IMG/VR virus record: IMGVR_UViG_3300027734_000055
Coordinates: 1-64,000 of that record
Origin: a virus
Strand: one strand, 5' to 3'
Length of the DNA: 64,000 bases
Shown here: positions 56,636-64,000 of the stretch, one piece after another
Layout of the letters: every line of letters begins with the position of its first letter
How positions within the stretch are numbered: the first letter of the stretch is position 1
Notes under the pieces: generated by a model
What the model was told of the DNA's origin: nothing
Database searches by the model: none
What the model saw: only the letters and a program-made list of their open reading frames with translations
Position numbers and translations under genes: made by a program

Positions 56636-57148
56636 ATGAGTATGCAATATGATGTAAAACAAGCACACTTAAATTCTAGTGGGTATTTTGTAAAATTTGC
56701 TACACGCGTTAAAGGGCTATCATTTGCAGGTACTGCTTCTGCCGGGACTATAGTTTTATTTGATACCGCAGCAACCCCTGTATCAGCAGGCGTAACTTAT
56801 GCACAAGCAGCTAATACTGTAACAGTAACCAAAACAAACCATGGATTAAATACAGGCGATGTTATTGGTATTCACTTTTTATCAAATGCCGGTGTTTCAG
56901 CTACTGATGGTACATATGCTATTACTAAAACAGGCGCAGATACTTTTACAGTTACAGATATTAATTCACGTACAATAACAAGCACTGCTGCTGTATATAC
57001 TGTTGGTAAATGGCTTATGACTTATGAAGTTACTGCCGCAGATACCTATACTAACGTGCCTTTTATTCCAGGTGAAGGTATAAGAGCAAATACAGGTATA
57101 TATGCGTATATGACTAACTTAGAATCAGCACAAATAATTTATGGCTAA
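56636..57148 (+). CDS. Virion-region beta-rich protein (170 aa)
   Basis: MSMQYDVKQAHLNSSGYFVKFATRVKGLSFAGTASAGTIVLFDT resembles phage proteins with a beta-jelly-roll pattern. TAAGGAG precedes the ATG. It overlaps the next gene by 8 bases. Function unproven; a structural role is likely. Confidence 0.6.
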   Translation: MSMQYDVKQAHLNSSGYFVKFATRVKGLSFAGTASAGTIVLFDTAATPVSAGVTYAQAANTVTVTKTNHGLNTGDVIGIHFLSNAGVSATDGTYAITKTGADTFTVTDINSRTITSTAAVYTVGKWLMTYEVTAADTYTNVPFIPGEGIRANTGIYAYMTNLESAQIIYG

Positions 57149-57401
57149 GAAACAAGGTCCTTCTCTAGCAGTTGGACGTGGTGAGAAACTTCCTGTATCA
57201 AAAGGTGCAGGGCTCACGGCTAAGGGTCGTGCAAAATATAATGCAGCTACTGGGTCTAACCTAAAGGCTCCTCAACCACAAGGTGGACCTCGTAAGAAGT
57301 CATTTTGTGCTAGGATGTCAGGCATGCCTGGTCCGATGAAAGACGAAAAAGGTAGACCTACTAGGAAAGCCGCGTCACTTAAAAGGTGGAATTGTAAATG
57401 A
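57141..57401 (+). CDS. DUF6321-like conserved phage protein (86 aa)
   Basis: SLAVGRGEKLPVSKGAGLTAKGRAKYNAATGSNLKAPQPQGGPRKKSFCARMSGMPG: this highly conserved, basic phage protein is known as DUF6321. Its C-terminus has RWNCK. Function unknown. It overlaps both neighbours (8 and 4 bases). Confidence 0.75.
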   Translation: MAKKQGPSLAVGRGEKLPVSKGAGLTAKGRAKYNAATGSNLKAPQPQGGPRKKSFCARMSGMPGPMKDEKGRPTRKAASLKRWNCK

Positions 57402-57619
57402 GTGCAGAACGCGAAGTTATAGAACACGGTGTTGAAATTAAACATATTCAATCAGATGTGGATAGTATTATGGAAGACATGGAACAATTAAAAGCTCGTC
57501 TTGATAGTATTGAAAAGACATTAGAAGAAATCAAAGGCGGTTGGAAAGTTTTTATTGCTATTGCTACTATTATTTCAGGAGTTATAAGCTGGATGGTAAC
57601 GCATTGGTTAGGTAAGTAA
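57398..57619 (+). CDS. Holin-like/coiled-coil membrane protein (73 aa)
   Basis: An N-terminal coiled coil (KHIQSDVDSIMEDMEQLKARLDSIEKTLEEIKGG) is followed by one C-terminal transmembrane helix (WKVFIAIATIISGVISWMVTHW), the layout of hemolysin XhlA-type lysis proteins. A second candidate lysis component apart from the 12-kb cassette; it could instead be a virion anchor. Confidence 0.6.
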   Translation: MSAEREVIEHGVEIKHIQSDVDSIMEDMEQLKARLDSIEKTLEEIKGGWKVFIAIATIISGVISWMVTHWLGK

Positions 57620-57622
57620 AGT

Positions 57623-57796
57623 ATGTTAAGTAAAATTTTAAATATTTTTAATAAGGAAAAAACTATGGAAGACTCAAAAGTAGATCAAGCCACTGAAGCT
57701 GCAGTAGAAGCTATTGTAGAAGAAGTAAAAAAAGAAGTTAAAAAAGAAGTTAAAAATCAAGGTGTTTCTTGGTTCACTAATACAGATGCCAAGTAA
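57623..57796 (+). CDS. Small charged helical protein (57 aa)
   Basis: 57 codons: MLSKILNIFNKEKTMEDSKV to KNQGVSWFTNTDAK. Central Glu/Lys helix (AAVEAIVEEVKKEVKKEVKN). Overlaps the next start by 11 bases. Not recognised; it lies in the head/assembly gene run, so an assembly role is possible. Confidence 0.6.
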   Translation: MLSKILNIFNKEKTMEDSKVDQATEAAVEAIVEEVKKEVKKEVKNQGVSWFTNTDAK

Positions 57797-58316
57797 ATCT
57801 AAAGCACAAAGAAATCTTATGGCTGCCGCAGCTCACAATCCTGCGTTTGCTAAAAAGGTAGGGATTCCTGTATCAGTAGCTCAGGAATTTAACAAAGCTG
57901 ACAAAGGTAAAAAATTTAAGGAGGGTGGTATGATGGATAAGAAAGATTTAATGCAGGATAAAATGCTTATTAAAAAAGCAATGAAACAACATGACGCACA
58001 AGAACATAAGGGTGGCAAAGGTACTAAGCTAGCTCTTAAAAAAGGTGGCGTTGCTAAAACTGTTACTAAGGAGATGGAATATGATTATAAAACAGGTAAA
58101 AAATCTTTTACTGGTACAACTGCCCAAAAAGATGCTCACGCTGAAAAAGAAGGTAAAATCGTTGCTAAACATTTAGCTTATGATAAAGATATGGACAAAA
58201 TGTGTGGTGGTGGTATGGCTAAATCTAAAAAATATGCTAGCGGCGGTAAAGTATCTCAACTAGCTAAAGCTAATGGTATTGCTGTTAAAGGCAAATCAAG
58301 AGGCACACTTATTTAA
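57786..58316 (+). CDS. DUF3008-like basic protein with repeated tail (176 aa)
   Basis: The start is taken at 57786 (MPSKSKAQRNLMAAAAHNPAFAKKVGIP), which resembles DUF3008-type phage proteins. Middle Lys/Gly-rich. The last ~22 residues (KVSQLAKANGIAVKGKSRG then T-L-I) are repeated in the next gene. Basic throughout; possibly DNA-binding or internal head protein. Confidence 0.6.
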   Translation: MPSKSKAQRNLMAAAAHNPAFAKKVGIPVSVAQEFNKADKGKKFKEGGMMDKKDLMQDKMLIKKAMKQHDAQEHKGGKGTKLALKKGGVAKTVTKEMEYDYKTGKKSFTGTTAQKDAHAEKEGKIVAKHLAYDKDMDKMCGGGMAKSKKYASGGKVSQLAKANGIAVKGKSRGTLI

Positions 58317-58325
58317 GGATATATC

Positions 58326-58742
58326 ATGGCAGAAAAAAGAAAAATGATGGACGAGTTTAAAGCAATAAAAGATGCTCAAGTTTTAAGAGAAATGTCTGAT
58401 GATCCAATAGCAGCACAACGCGCATTAAATGCAACAGCACAAACTGCTAAAGCTTTAAGAGGTATGCAAATGGGTAAAATAGAAGCCCCTATGAGCGACG
58501 ATATGGGTCCATCTTCTAAAGTACCTCCTGTTAAAATGCCTGACTTAAAAACTAAAGATACAGGCGATAAAAATGAATTTGATGTTAAAGGTGAAAAAAT
58601 GCCTGGATATGAAAATTCAAAACCTATGAAAAAAGGTGGCAAAGTAAAAGCTAAATGTATGGCTTCAGGTGGCAAAGTGTCCCAATTAGCAAAAGCTAAT
58701 GGTATCGCTGTTCGCGGCAAGTCTAGAGGACGTATTATTTAA
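58326..58742 (+). CDS. Protein sharing the C-terminal tail (138 aa)
   Basis: MAEKRKMMDEFKAIKDAQVLREMSDDPIAAQRALNATAQTAKALRGM. Its C-terminus SGGKVSQLAKANGIAVRGKSRG-RII is almost the same as that of the 57786 gene product, while the rest is different. Unknown function; the common tail may be a sorting or assembly tag. Confidence 0.6.
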   Translation: MAEKRKMMDEFKAIKDAQVLREMSDDPIAAQRALNATAQTAKALRGMQMGKIEAPMSDDMGPSSKVPPVKMPDLKTKDTGDKNEFDVKGEKMPGYENSKPMKKGGKVKAKCMASGGKVSQLAKANGIAVRGKSRGRII

Positions 58743-58751
58743 GGAGCCCAT

Positions 58752-59831
58752 ATGGGTGGTGTAGTTAGTGCTATAGGAAATGCGGTAGGCAGTGTAGGTA
58801 ATATAGCTTCTGGCGTTGCTGGGGCTATTCCAGGCATTGGTCCAATTGCGGGTCCAATTGTAGGGGGTCTTACAGGCGGTCCTATAGGATTTGCTTCGTC
58901 TCTTGCAAGTCAAGCGCTACAAGGTAATTATGGTGGTGGCGGAGGCGGCGGTGGAGGTTCTAGTGGTGGGATTCCTACTTATGGAACTACTGATGCCGCG
59001 GGGAATTTAGTTGCACCCCCTCCTGGTTTTAACTATGGTGCTAACACCTATACTTACGGCGATAAACCGTATGATGCTTCTAAGTACTTTGTATCAGGTA
59101 ATAAAGGGGTATACAATATTCTTCCCGAGTTAGGTAATATGTATAGCCCAGAAGCTCAAGGTGCTCAAGGGACATCAAGTTTCAATGCATATCAAAATAT
59201 ATACGGCAAAATGGCGGGTGATGAATTAGCTCAAGCTAACTTACAAAAATCATTTAATCCTGGCATGTTATCAGTAGCACCAGTTAATAATACTTATACA
59301 CCTATTAGCGATTTTAACCCAGCTACTACTCCATACGCAGGAGCTCAGGCAAATTTACCTGATTATTTAAAACAAGATATTCAATCTGCATATAGCGAAT
59401 ATCAACCACAAGCGCAAACAAGTGGATCAAGCTACTTACCTATTCAGTATGCGGACTTTGGTTTTGGTAGTGGGGACCAAGCTTATAAATTAGCTCAATA
59501 CGCAGCTCAAAATAAGAACCCTTTCTTCCAAGCTTATGCAGAGCCAACAAATACAGCAGCACCGCAGATGGCTAACCCATTTGCTTTTGCTAGACCGCCA
59601 GAGGCACCCGCGCCTGCACCAAGTCCTTACCAACCTGTAGAAGGTGGAGCACGAAGAGGACCTGCTGAACGAGGTATGGTACCAGCAACCACTGCATCTA
59701 TGGGAACATTTAGACCTGTAGAAGCAAGTACAGCAACACCAACATCAACAGCTACAATGGGTAGACCTGAAGATTATAAACCTGTTAATATTAGAACTGG
59801 CGGATTAGCTAGTTTAAGGAGAAAAGCATGA
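58752..59831 (+). CDS. Glycine-rich internal virion protein (359 aa)
   Basis: The N-terminal ~65 residues are Gly/Ala/Ile hydrophobic (VVSAIGNAVGSVGNIASGVAGAIPGIGPIAGPIVGG), followed by GGGGGGGGGSSGG and Pro/Tyr-rich sequence. A membrane-active head or ejection protein is plausible. Overlaps the next gene by 4 bases. Confidence 0.55.
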   Translation: MGGVVSAIGNAVGSVGNIASGVAGAIPGIGPIAGPIVGGLTGGPIGFASSLASQALQGNYGGGGGGGGGSSGGIPTYGTTDAAGNLVAPPPGFNYGANTYTYGDKPYDASKYFVSGNKGVYNILPELGNMYSPEAQGAQGTSSFNAYQNIYGKMAGDELAQANLQKSFNPGMLSVAPVNNTYTPISDFNPATTPYAGAQANLPDYLKQDIQSAYSEYQPQAQTSGSSYLPIQYADFGFGSGDQAYKLAQYAAQNKNPFFQAYAEPTNTAAPQMANPFAFARPPEAPAPAPSPYQPVEGGARRGPAERGMVPATTASMGTFRPVEASTATPTSTATMGRPEDYKPVNIRTGGLASLRRKA

Positions 59832-60088
59832 GACCTTCAAGAGGCATGGGCGCTATAAAGAAAACTAAATTACCTAGTGCTGTAGAAAATAAAATGCCTA
59901 AAGGCGTAGTTAAAGCTAGACGAGATAACACAGACTTTACTCAGTTTAAAGAAGGCGGTCCTATAGGACTTTATGCAAACATGAATGCTAGAAAGAAAAA
60001 AGGTATTTCAAGACCTAAATCAAAATCTACAATTGCACCTAAAGCTTATGCAAACATGAAAGCGGGATTTCCTAAAGGGAAAAAATAA
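59828..60088 (+). CDS. Small basic protein (86 aa)
   Basis: MRPSRGMGAIKKTKLPSAVENKMPKGVVKARRDNTDFTQFKEGGPIGLYANMNARKKKG. Lys/Arg-rich, no domain. Its stop overlaps the next ATG by one base (TAATG). Common in this group of phages; function unknown. Confidence 0.65.
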   Translation: MRPSRGMGAIKKTKLPSAVENKMPKGVVKARRDNTDFTQFKEGGPIGLYANMNARKKKGISRPKSKSTIAPKAYANMKAGFPKGKK

Positions 60089-61032
60089 TGGCAGACTTAA
60101 CCACAGGACAGACAAGTTTTAATTTAGATTTAAATAATCTTGTTGAAGATGCATTTGAACGTTGCGGACAAGAGTTACGTACTGGATACGATTTAAGAAC
60201 TGCAAGACGTTCACTAAATATTATGACAGCTGAATGGGCAAATCGTGGTCTTAATTTATGGACCATAGAACCTGGTCAAATTACAATGAATCAAAATCAA
60301 ATTATGTATGCATTACCAGTAGATACAGTTGACTTGCTTGACATGGTGACACGTACTGGAACAGGACAGAACCAACAAGACATTAATATTAACCGTATTT
60401 CTGAATCAACATATATTACAATACCTACTAAGAATGCAACGGGTAGACCTATTCAGGTTTGGATTAATAGACAAAGTGGTCAAATAAATCCTACTACAAT
60501 ACTTTTGGATGAAACATTAACTGCTACAGCTTCTACTGCAGCAAACCCACAAACTATTACTTTAACTTCAACTGTAGGTTTAGCACAGTTTGGTTTTGTA
60601 AATATTGGTAATGAAACTATTCAATATGGTGGTATAGACGGTAATGATATAACAGGTTGTATAAGAGCTGTTAATAATTCTACATTAGAACCTCATGCTA
60701 TTGGTGCTAAGATTTATGTAAATAATTTACCTACTGTTAATGTATGGCCCACACCTGAGCAAAGTAATTTTTACCAATTTGTATATTATAGATTAAGACG
60801 CATTCAAGACGCAGGTAACGGTGTTAACGTAGAAGATATTCCGTTTAGATTTATTCCTGCTATGGTTGCAGGAGTAGCATATTATATGAGTATGAAATTA
60901 CCGGGTGTTGACCCTACTAGAATTCAAATGTTAAAAGCTGATTATGAACAACAGTTTCAATTAGCAGCTGACGAGGATAGAGAAAAGGCAAGCGTTAGGT
61001 TTGTACCTCGTGAAATGTTTTACCACGGGTAA
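60088..61032 (+). CDS. Head-tail connector, P22 gp4-like (314 aa)
   Basis: NLDLNNLVEDAFERCGQELRTGYDLRTARRSLNIMTAEWANRGLNLWTIEPGQITMNQNQIMYALP is the P22 gp4-type tail-accessory signature: an N-terminal helix bundle followed by a beta region. The rest has a beta insertion (~140-220) and a C-terminal helical part (FRFIPAMVAGVAYYMSMKLPGV). Attaches the tail to the portal. Distinct from the adaptor at 62019. Confidence 0.8.
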   Translation: MADLTTGQTSFNLDLNNLVEDAFERCGQELRTGYDLRTARRSLNIMTAEWANRGLNLWTIEPGQITMNQNQIMYALPVDTVDLLDMVTRTGTGQNQQDININRISESTYITIPTKNATGRPIQVWINRQSGQINPTTILLDETLTATASTAANPQTITLTSTVGLAQFGFVNIGNETIQYGGIDGNDITGCIRAVNNSTLEPHAIGAKIYVNNLPTVNVWPTPEQSNFYQFVYYRLRRIQDAGNGVNVEDIPFRFIPAMVAGVAYYMSMKLPGVDPTRIQMLKADYEQQFQLAADEDREKASVRFVPREMFYHG

Positions 61033-61036
61033 TTAA

Positions 61037-61465
61037 ATGCCAAGTAAATACGCAAGCGCCAAGAATTCCATTGCCCAGTGTGATCGCTGTGGTTTTAGAT
61101 ATAAGTTAAAACAACTTAAAAGATTGGTTATAAAGACCAAAAATGTTAATATACTGGTATGTCCTGAATGTTGGGAGCCGGATCAGCCACAATTAAGTTT
61201 AGGCTTATATCCAGTTAACGATCCGCAGGCGGTTAGAAATCCAAGACCCGACTTAGGATATTACCAATCTGGTCTAAATGGATTGCAAACTATTGCTCAA
61301 ACAGGTCCGTTACAAAGAGAAACAGGTGTGCCTTTATTAGGTAGCCGAGTTATTCAATGGGGATGGAATCCTGTGGGGGGTTCAAGATTAAACGATGCTG
61401 GATTAACGCCTAATGATCTAGTAGGAATAGGTAATGTAGGCACAGTAACAGTATCAACAACATAA
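61037..61465 (+). CDS. Zinc-ribbon virion protein (142 aa)
   Basis: Two CxxC pairs (C-D-R-C and C-P-E-C) form a rubredoxin-like or zinc-ribbon site in residues ~14-45. The C-terminal part has LGSRVIQWGWNPVGGS, frequent in phage virion proteins. The 3' end has a diverged second copy at 1-96. Possibly a minor head-tail protein. Confidence 0.75.
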   Translation: MPSKYASAKNSIAQCDRCGFRYKLKQLKRLVIKTKNVNILVCPECWEPDQPQLSLGLYPVNDPQAVRNPRPDLGYYQSGLNGLQTIAQTGPLQRETGVPLLGSRVIQWGWNPVGGSRLNDAGLTPNDLVGIGNVGTVTVSTT

Positions 61466-61475
61466 GGAGAAGTAT

Positions 61476-61670
61476 ATGGGATTCAGATCAGCAGCAGATG
61501 GTATTACTAAACAAGGTAAAACTAAAGGTCGTAACTTAGGTGACGACGGCGCTAAAGTAGCTATTCAAAATGGTCCAAAAGAATCAGGTAGCAAAGGTGG
61601 TAAAACTAATGCTGACATGAAAAAAATGGGTCGTGGTATGGCTAAAGTTGCAGCACAAAAAAAGGGGTAA
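61476..61670 (+). CDS. Small basic virion-region protein, second copy (64 aa)
   Basis: Homologue of the 108-296 gene; it differs by a two-residue insertion and some substitutions (ESGSKGGKTN vs KNTVGKLN). AAGGAG precedes the ATG. Function unknown. Confidence 0.75.
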   Translation: MGFRSAADGITKQGKTKGRNLGDDGAKVAIQNGPKESGSKGGKTNADMKKMGRGMAKVAAQKKG

Positions 61671-61674
61671 TAAA

Positions 61675-62019
61675 ATGGCTAAAAATGACTTTCCAAAACC
61701 AACACCAGCGGAATCATTTCCACTAGGTCACGCTAAAGAAAACAAAGATGCAAGTGCCTATACAGGATTTAAATATCCATCAGGCGGTACTGGCAGCGAT
61801 ATTGGCATATATAAACAACCAATGCCTAACCCAAATAGTACTGATATACATTTCAGTCAAGATCCTAATAAATTAAGATCACAGCAAATTAGTAAGCAAA
61901 CAGGCGTCCAACGTGTAAGCGTGGGTGATCCTACTCGCCCTGCTAAGACTGAAGGTATTACTATTCGTGGTTGCGGCGCAGCTACTAAAGGTACTAAAGC
62001 TAGAGGTCCGATGGCGTAA
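61675..62019 (+). CDS. Conserved hypothetical, second copy (114 aa)
   Basis: Start at 61675 (MAKNDFPKPTPAESF), with AGGGG upstream. Same architecture as the 301-642 gene. One extra residue appears in the GGTGSDI segment. It overlaps the adaptor start by one base here, whereas the left copy has three bases between them. Confidence 0.75.
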   Translation: MAKNDFPKPTPAESFPLGHAKENKDASAYTGFKYPSGGTGSDIGIYKQPMPNPNSTDIHFSQDPNKLRSQQISKQTGVQRVSVGDPTRPAKTEGITIRGCGAATKGTKARGPMA

Positions 62020-62654
62020 TGAACTACACGCAGCTAGTTGATGAAATACAAAGTTATGTAGAAAATACGTTTCAGACAACGGATATAGACACGTTTATAA
62101 CCCAAGCCGAACAACGTATTTATAACTCAGTGCAACTTCCTGCGCTTAGAAAGAACGTAACAGGCTCTCTTACTACAGGTAATAAATATTTAGCTATGCC
62201 TAGTGATTGGCTTGCTACATTTAGTTTGGCAGTGATTAATGCAAATAATGAATACTTATATCTTTTAAACAAAGATGTAAACTTTATTAGGCAGTCTTAC
62301 CCAGATACAGATTCTGATTATTATGGTGAACCTGCATATTATGCGGTATTTGATAGTACTACATTTATTGTAGGACCTACTCCAGATGCTTCGTATGCTG
62401 CGGAACTTCATTATTTTTATTATCCAGAGTCCATTACTACTGCTGGAACCTCTTGGTTAGGCGATAACTTTAGTTCTACATTGTTATATGGCTCATTATT
62501 AGAAGCTTATACCTACATGAAGGGCGAACAAGACATTATTAATCAATACCAAAAACGATATGATGAAGCTATGATTCTATTGAAACAATTAGCTGATGGC
62601 AAAGATAGACAAGATGCTTATCGTTCAGGTCAAGTAAGGTACCCAGTTAGATGA
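62019..62654 (+). CDS. Head-tail adaptor protein, second copy (211 aa)
   Basis: Same adaptor family as 646-1290: TFITQAEQRIYNSVQLPALRKNVTG and FIVGPTPDASY motifs. Three residues shorter. Changes are scattered, including the YYYPESITTAGTSWLG loop, so both copies appear functional. A virion needs only one adaptor, which supports the view that the two ends are one locus sampled twice. Confidence 0.75.
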   Translation: MNYTQLVDEIQSYVENTFQTTDIDTFITQAEQRIYNSVQLPALRKNVTGSLTTGNKYLAMPSDWLATFSLAVINANNEYLYLLNKDVNFIRQSYPDTDSDYYGEPAYYAVFDSTTFIVGPTPDASYAAELHYFYYPESITTAGTSWLGDNFSSTLLYGSLLEAYTYMKGEQDIINQYQKRYDEAMILLKQLADGKDRQDAYRSGQVRYPVR

Positions 62655-63076
62655 TCTTAGGACAAGCACTGACCACAACCTTTAAGGTAAACTTATTAAA
62701 AGGTTTAGAGAATTTTTACACGGGGTCACCTTATACATATAAAATAGCCTTGTATAATGCGGTAGCTACTTTAAATAGCGAAACAACTGCATATACAACG
62801 CAAGACGAAATTACAGGTACTGGCTATATAGCGGGGGGTAAAGTTTTAGCTCCTACCGTAGGTAGTGATCCTAGTAATAACACGGCTTATGTTACGTTTG
62901 CTAATGTAACTTGGAGCCCTGCAAGCTTTACGACTGCTGGCGCTTTAATATATAATAGCACTACAAATGCATCAGTCGCAGTACTAAATTTTGGTGGTCA
63001 AAAAACAGCCACTACAACATTTACAATAGAATTCCCTTCAGCAACTTCAACCACTGCTGTAATACGAATTAACTAA
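62651..63076 (+). CDS. Beta-rich virion protein, second copy (141 aa)
   Basis: Same length as 1287-1712, about 124 of 141 residues identical by eye. Overlaps the adaptor stop by 4 bases as in the left copy. No frameshift or stop, so no sign of decay. Confidence 0.7.
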   Translation: MILGQALTTTFKVNLLKGLENFYTGSPYTYKIALYNAVATLNSETTAYTTQDEITGTGYIAGGKVLAPTVGSDPSNNTAYVTFANVTWSPASFTTAGALIYNSTTNASVAVLNFGGQKTATTTFTIEFPSATSTTAVIRIN

Positions 63077-63086
63077 AGGAGTAATT

Positions 63087-63683
63087 ATGAGCAACATAGA
63101 CAAATTTGGAATGGGCGACTCAGTTGATGCGTCTGTGACAAGAAATGCTGGATCAAATGATGAGTTTGGTCTAAACGGCGTCTATACATTTACATGCTAC
63201 GATCAAGACGGCAATGTTAAATGGGAAGACGCATTTGAAAATTTAACAACAAACGTAGGTCGTCAAAGCTTACTAAATTCTTATTTTGCTAACACAGGTG
63301 GCGGCGCAGTTGTTATGGGTCTTATGACTAATAATGCTGTACCAGCATCTATTCCAGCTTATACAGATACACAAGCATCTCATGCTGGTTGGTTTGAAGC
63401 AGGTTCTGCAAATGCACCTACATATTCTGGTACAAGAAAAACACCAGCATTTAGTACTGCAACAAATGCTAACCCATCAGTACTTTCTACATCAGCAGCG
63501 GTAGTATTCTCAATGACTGGTTCTGGTACTGTAACAGGTGCATTTATTAATATTGGTGGTACATCAGCGATTGATAATACGACAGGTACATTGTTCTCTG
63601 CAGGTAACTTTACAGCAGGTTCTAAAACTGTAACATCAGGCGACACAATTAACGTAACATATACTTTATCAGCTTCGGGCTAA
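63087..63683 (+). CDS. Tail/fibre-region protein, second copy (198 aa)
   Basis: Related to 1723-2343 at the N-terminus (YTFTCYDQDGNVKWEDAFENL) but more diverged and eight residues shorter. The variability fits surface exposure or lineage-specific adaptation. AAAGGAG precedes the ATG. Confidence 0.65.
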   Translation: MSNIDKFGMGDSVDASVTRNAGSNDEFGLNGVYTFTCYDQDGNVKWEDAFENLTTNVGRQSLLNSYFANTGGGAVVMGLMTNNAVPASIPAYTDTQASHAGWFEAGSANAPTYSGTRKTPAFSTATNANPSVLSTSAAVVFSMTGSGTVTGAFINIGGTSAIDNTTGTLFSAGNFTAGSKTVTSGDTINVTYTLSASG

Positions 63684-63693
63684 GGAGTCTTAA

Positions 63694-64000
63694 ATGGCTC
63701 TAGTGGTCTATGATCGAGTCCAGGAAACGACGACTACATCAGGTACGGGTTCTGTAACCTTACTTGGTGCAGTCAGCGGATTCCAATCGTTTGCTGTTGT
63801 TGGAAATAGCAATACTACCTATTACACTATTACAGATGGTGCTCAATGGGAAGTAGGTATTGGTACATATTCTACATCGGGTCCTACGTTAGCACGTACT
63901 ACAGTATTATCTAATTCAAATGGTAATACATCGCCTATTACTTTATCAGGCGGAACAGCTCAAGTCTTTGTTACTTATACTGCTGAAAAATCAGTCAATC
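63694..64000 (+). CDS. Tail fibre N-terminus (partial, runs off the window)
   Basis: Begins MALVVYDRVQETTTTSGTGS and stays open to the last base. The first ~100 residues parallel the fibre at 2354 (EVGIGTYS... LARTTVLSNSNGNTSPITL ... YTAEKSVN). Ribosome site AAGGAG is present. The rest is beyond the window. Confidence 0.8.
   Translation, partial: MALVVYDRVQETTTTSGTGSVTLLGAVSGFQSFAVVGNSNTTYYTITDGAQWEVGIGTYSTSGPTLARTTVLSNSNGNTSPITLSGGTAQVFVTYTAEKSVN

Larger units (their letters stand above)
61370..64000 (+). repeat. Right copy of imperfect terminal duplication
   Basis: Recurrence of the block at 1-2650 with the same gene order and diverged sequence; see that entry. The window ends inside the fibre N-terminus of this copy. 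Confidence 0.9.

Overview
The window is almost certainly the genome of one uncultivated tailed phage with a short-tailed (podovirus-like) particle, read slightly past one full turn. It is AT-rich and densely packed, with genes joined by ATGA/TAATG overlaps. It encodes TerL, portal, scaffold, major capsid protein, adaptor-type head-tail proteins, a P22 gp10-like nozzle, several fibres and very large internal (ejection) proteins. There is no tape-measure protein, tail tube, sheath, integrase or RNA polymerase.

Layout. The late genes are on the + strand: 47.4-61.5 kb holds packaging and head genes, continuing across the window ends into 0-25.4 kb, which holds adaptor, fibre/adhesin genes, lysis (11.7-12.9 kb), nozzle and internal virion proteins. 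The early and replication genes are on the - strand, running leftward from 47.3 kb to 25.4 kb: a dense bank of very small acidic proteins (37.4-45.0 kb), three 2OG-Fe(II) oxygenase-like proteins, family A DNA polymerase, HNH endonucleases, a RecB/Cas4-like nuclease, an SNF2-like helicase, and a primase-helicase. The arms diverge near 47.3 kb and converge with no spacer at 25,394/25,395. A gene-free stretch at 45.0-45.9 kb carries short iterons, an A/T-only tract, a perfect 10-bp inverted repeat and a terminator, and looks like a replication origin. A second gap (46.4-46.8 kb) carries a strong G-quadruplex motif.

Ends. The first ~2.6 kb (partial zinc-ribbon gene, two small genes, adaptor, two virion proteins, start of the fibre) recurs in the same order at 61.4-64.0 kb with about 10-15% protein divergence. 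The simplest reading is a circular or circularly permuted genome of about 61.4 kb whose contig ends come from two strain variants. A genuine duplication is the alternative.

Most notable gene. Directly downstream of the major capsid gene, between two rho-independent terminators, is a 25-codon gene (55,922-55,999) encoding an intact PqqA-like peptide. PqqA is the ribosomal precursor of the cofactor pyrroloquinoline quinone (PQQ), and the Glu and Tyr that become PQQ are present in the EVTMY core. No other pqq gene is in the window, so the peptide would have to use the host's PqqB-E enzymes. This points to a host that makes PQQ. An AT-rich aquatic methylotroph with PQQ-dependent methanol dehydrogenase (for example a freshwater Methylophilaceae) is my inference. 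The gene is a candidate auxiliary metabolic gene. Just downstream are a promoter and a structured 80-nt leader RNA in front of the next virion gene.

Regulation. Five promoter candidates share a 16-bp spacer between -35 and -10. Four face leftward and one drives the 56.1-kb leader. Two of the leftward ones place the start codon at the predicted transcription start, suggesting leaderless early mRNAs for the SNF2-like helicase and for a small basic protein.
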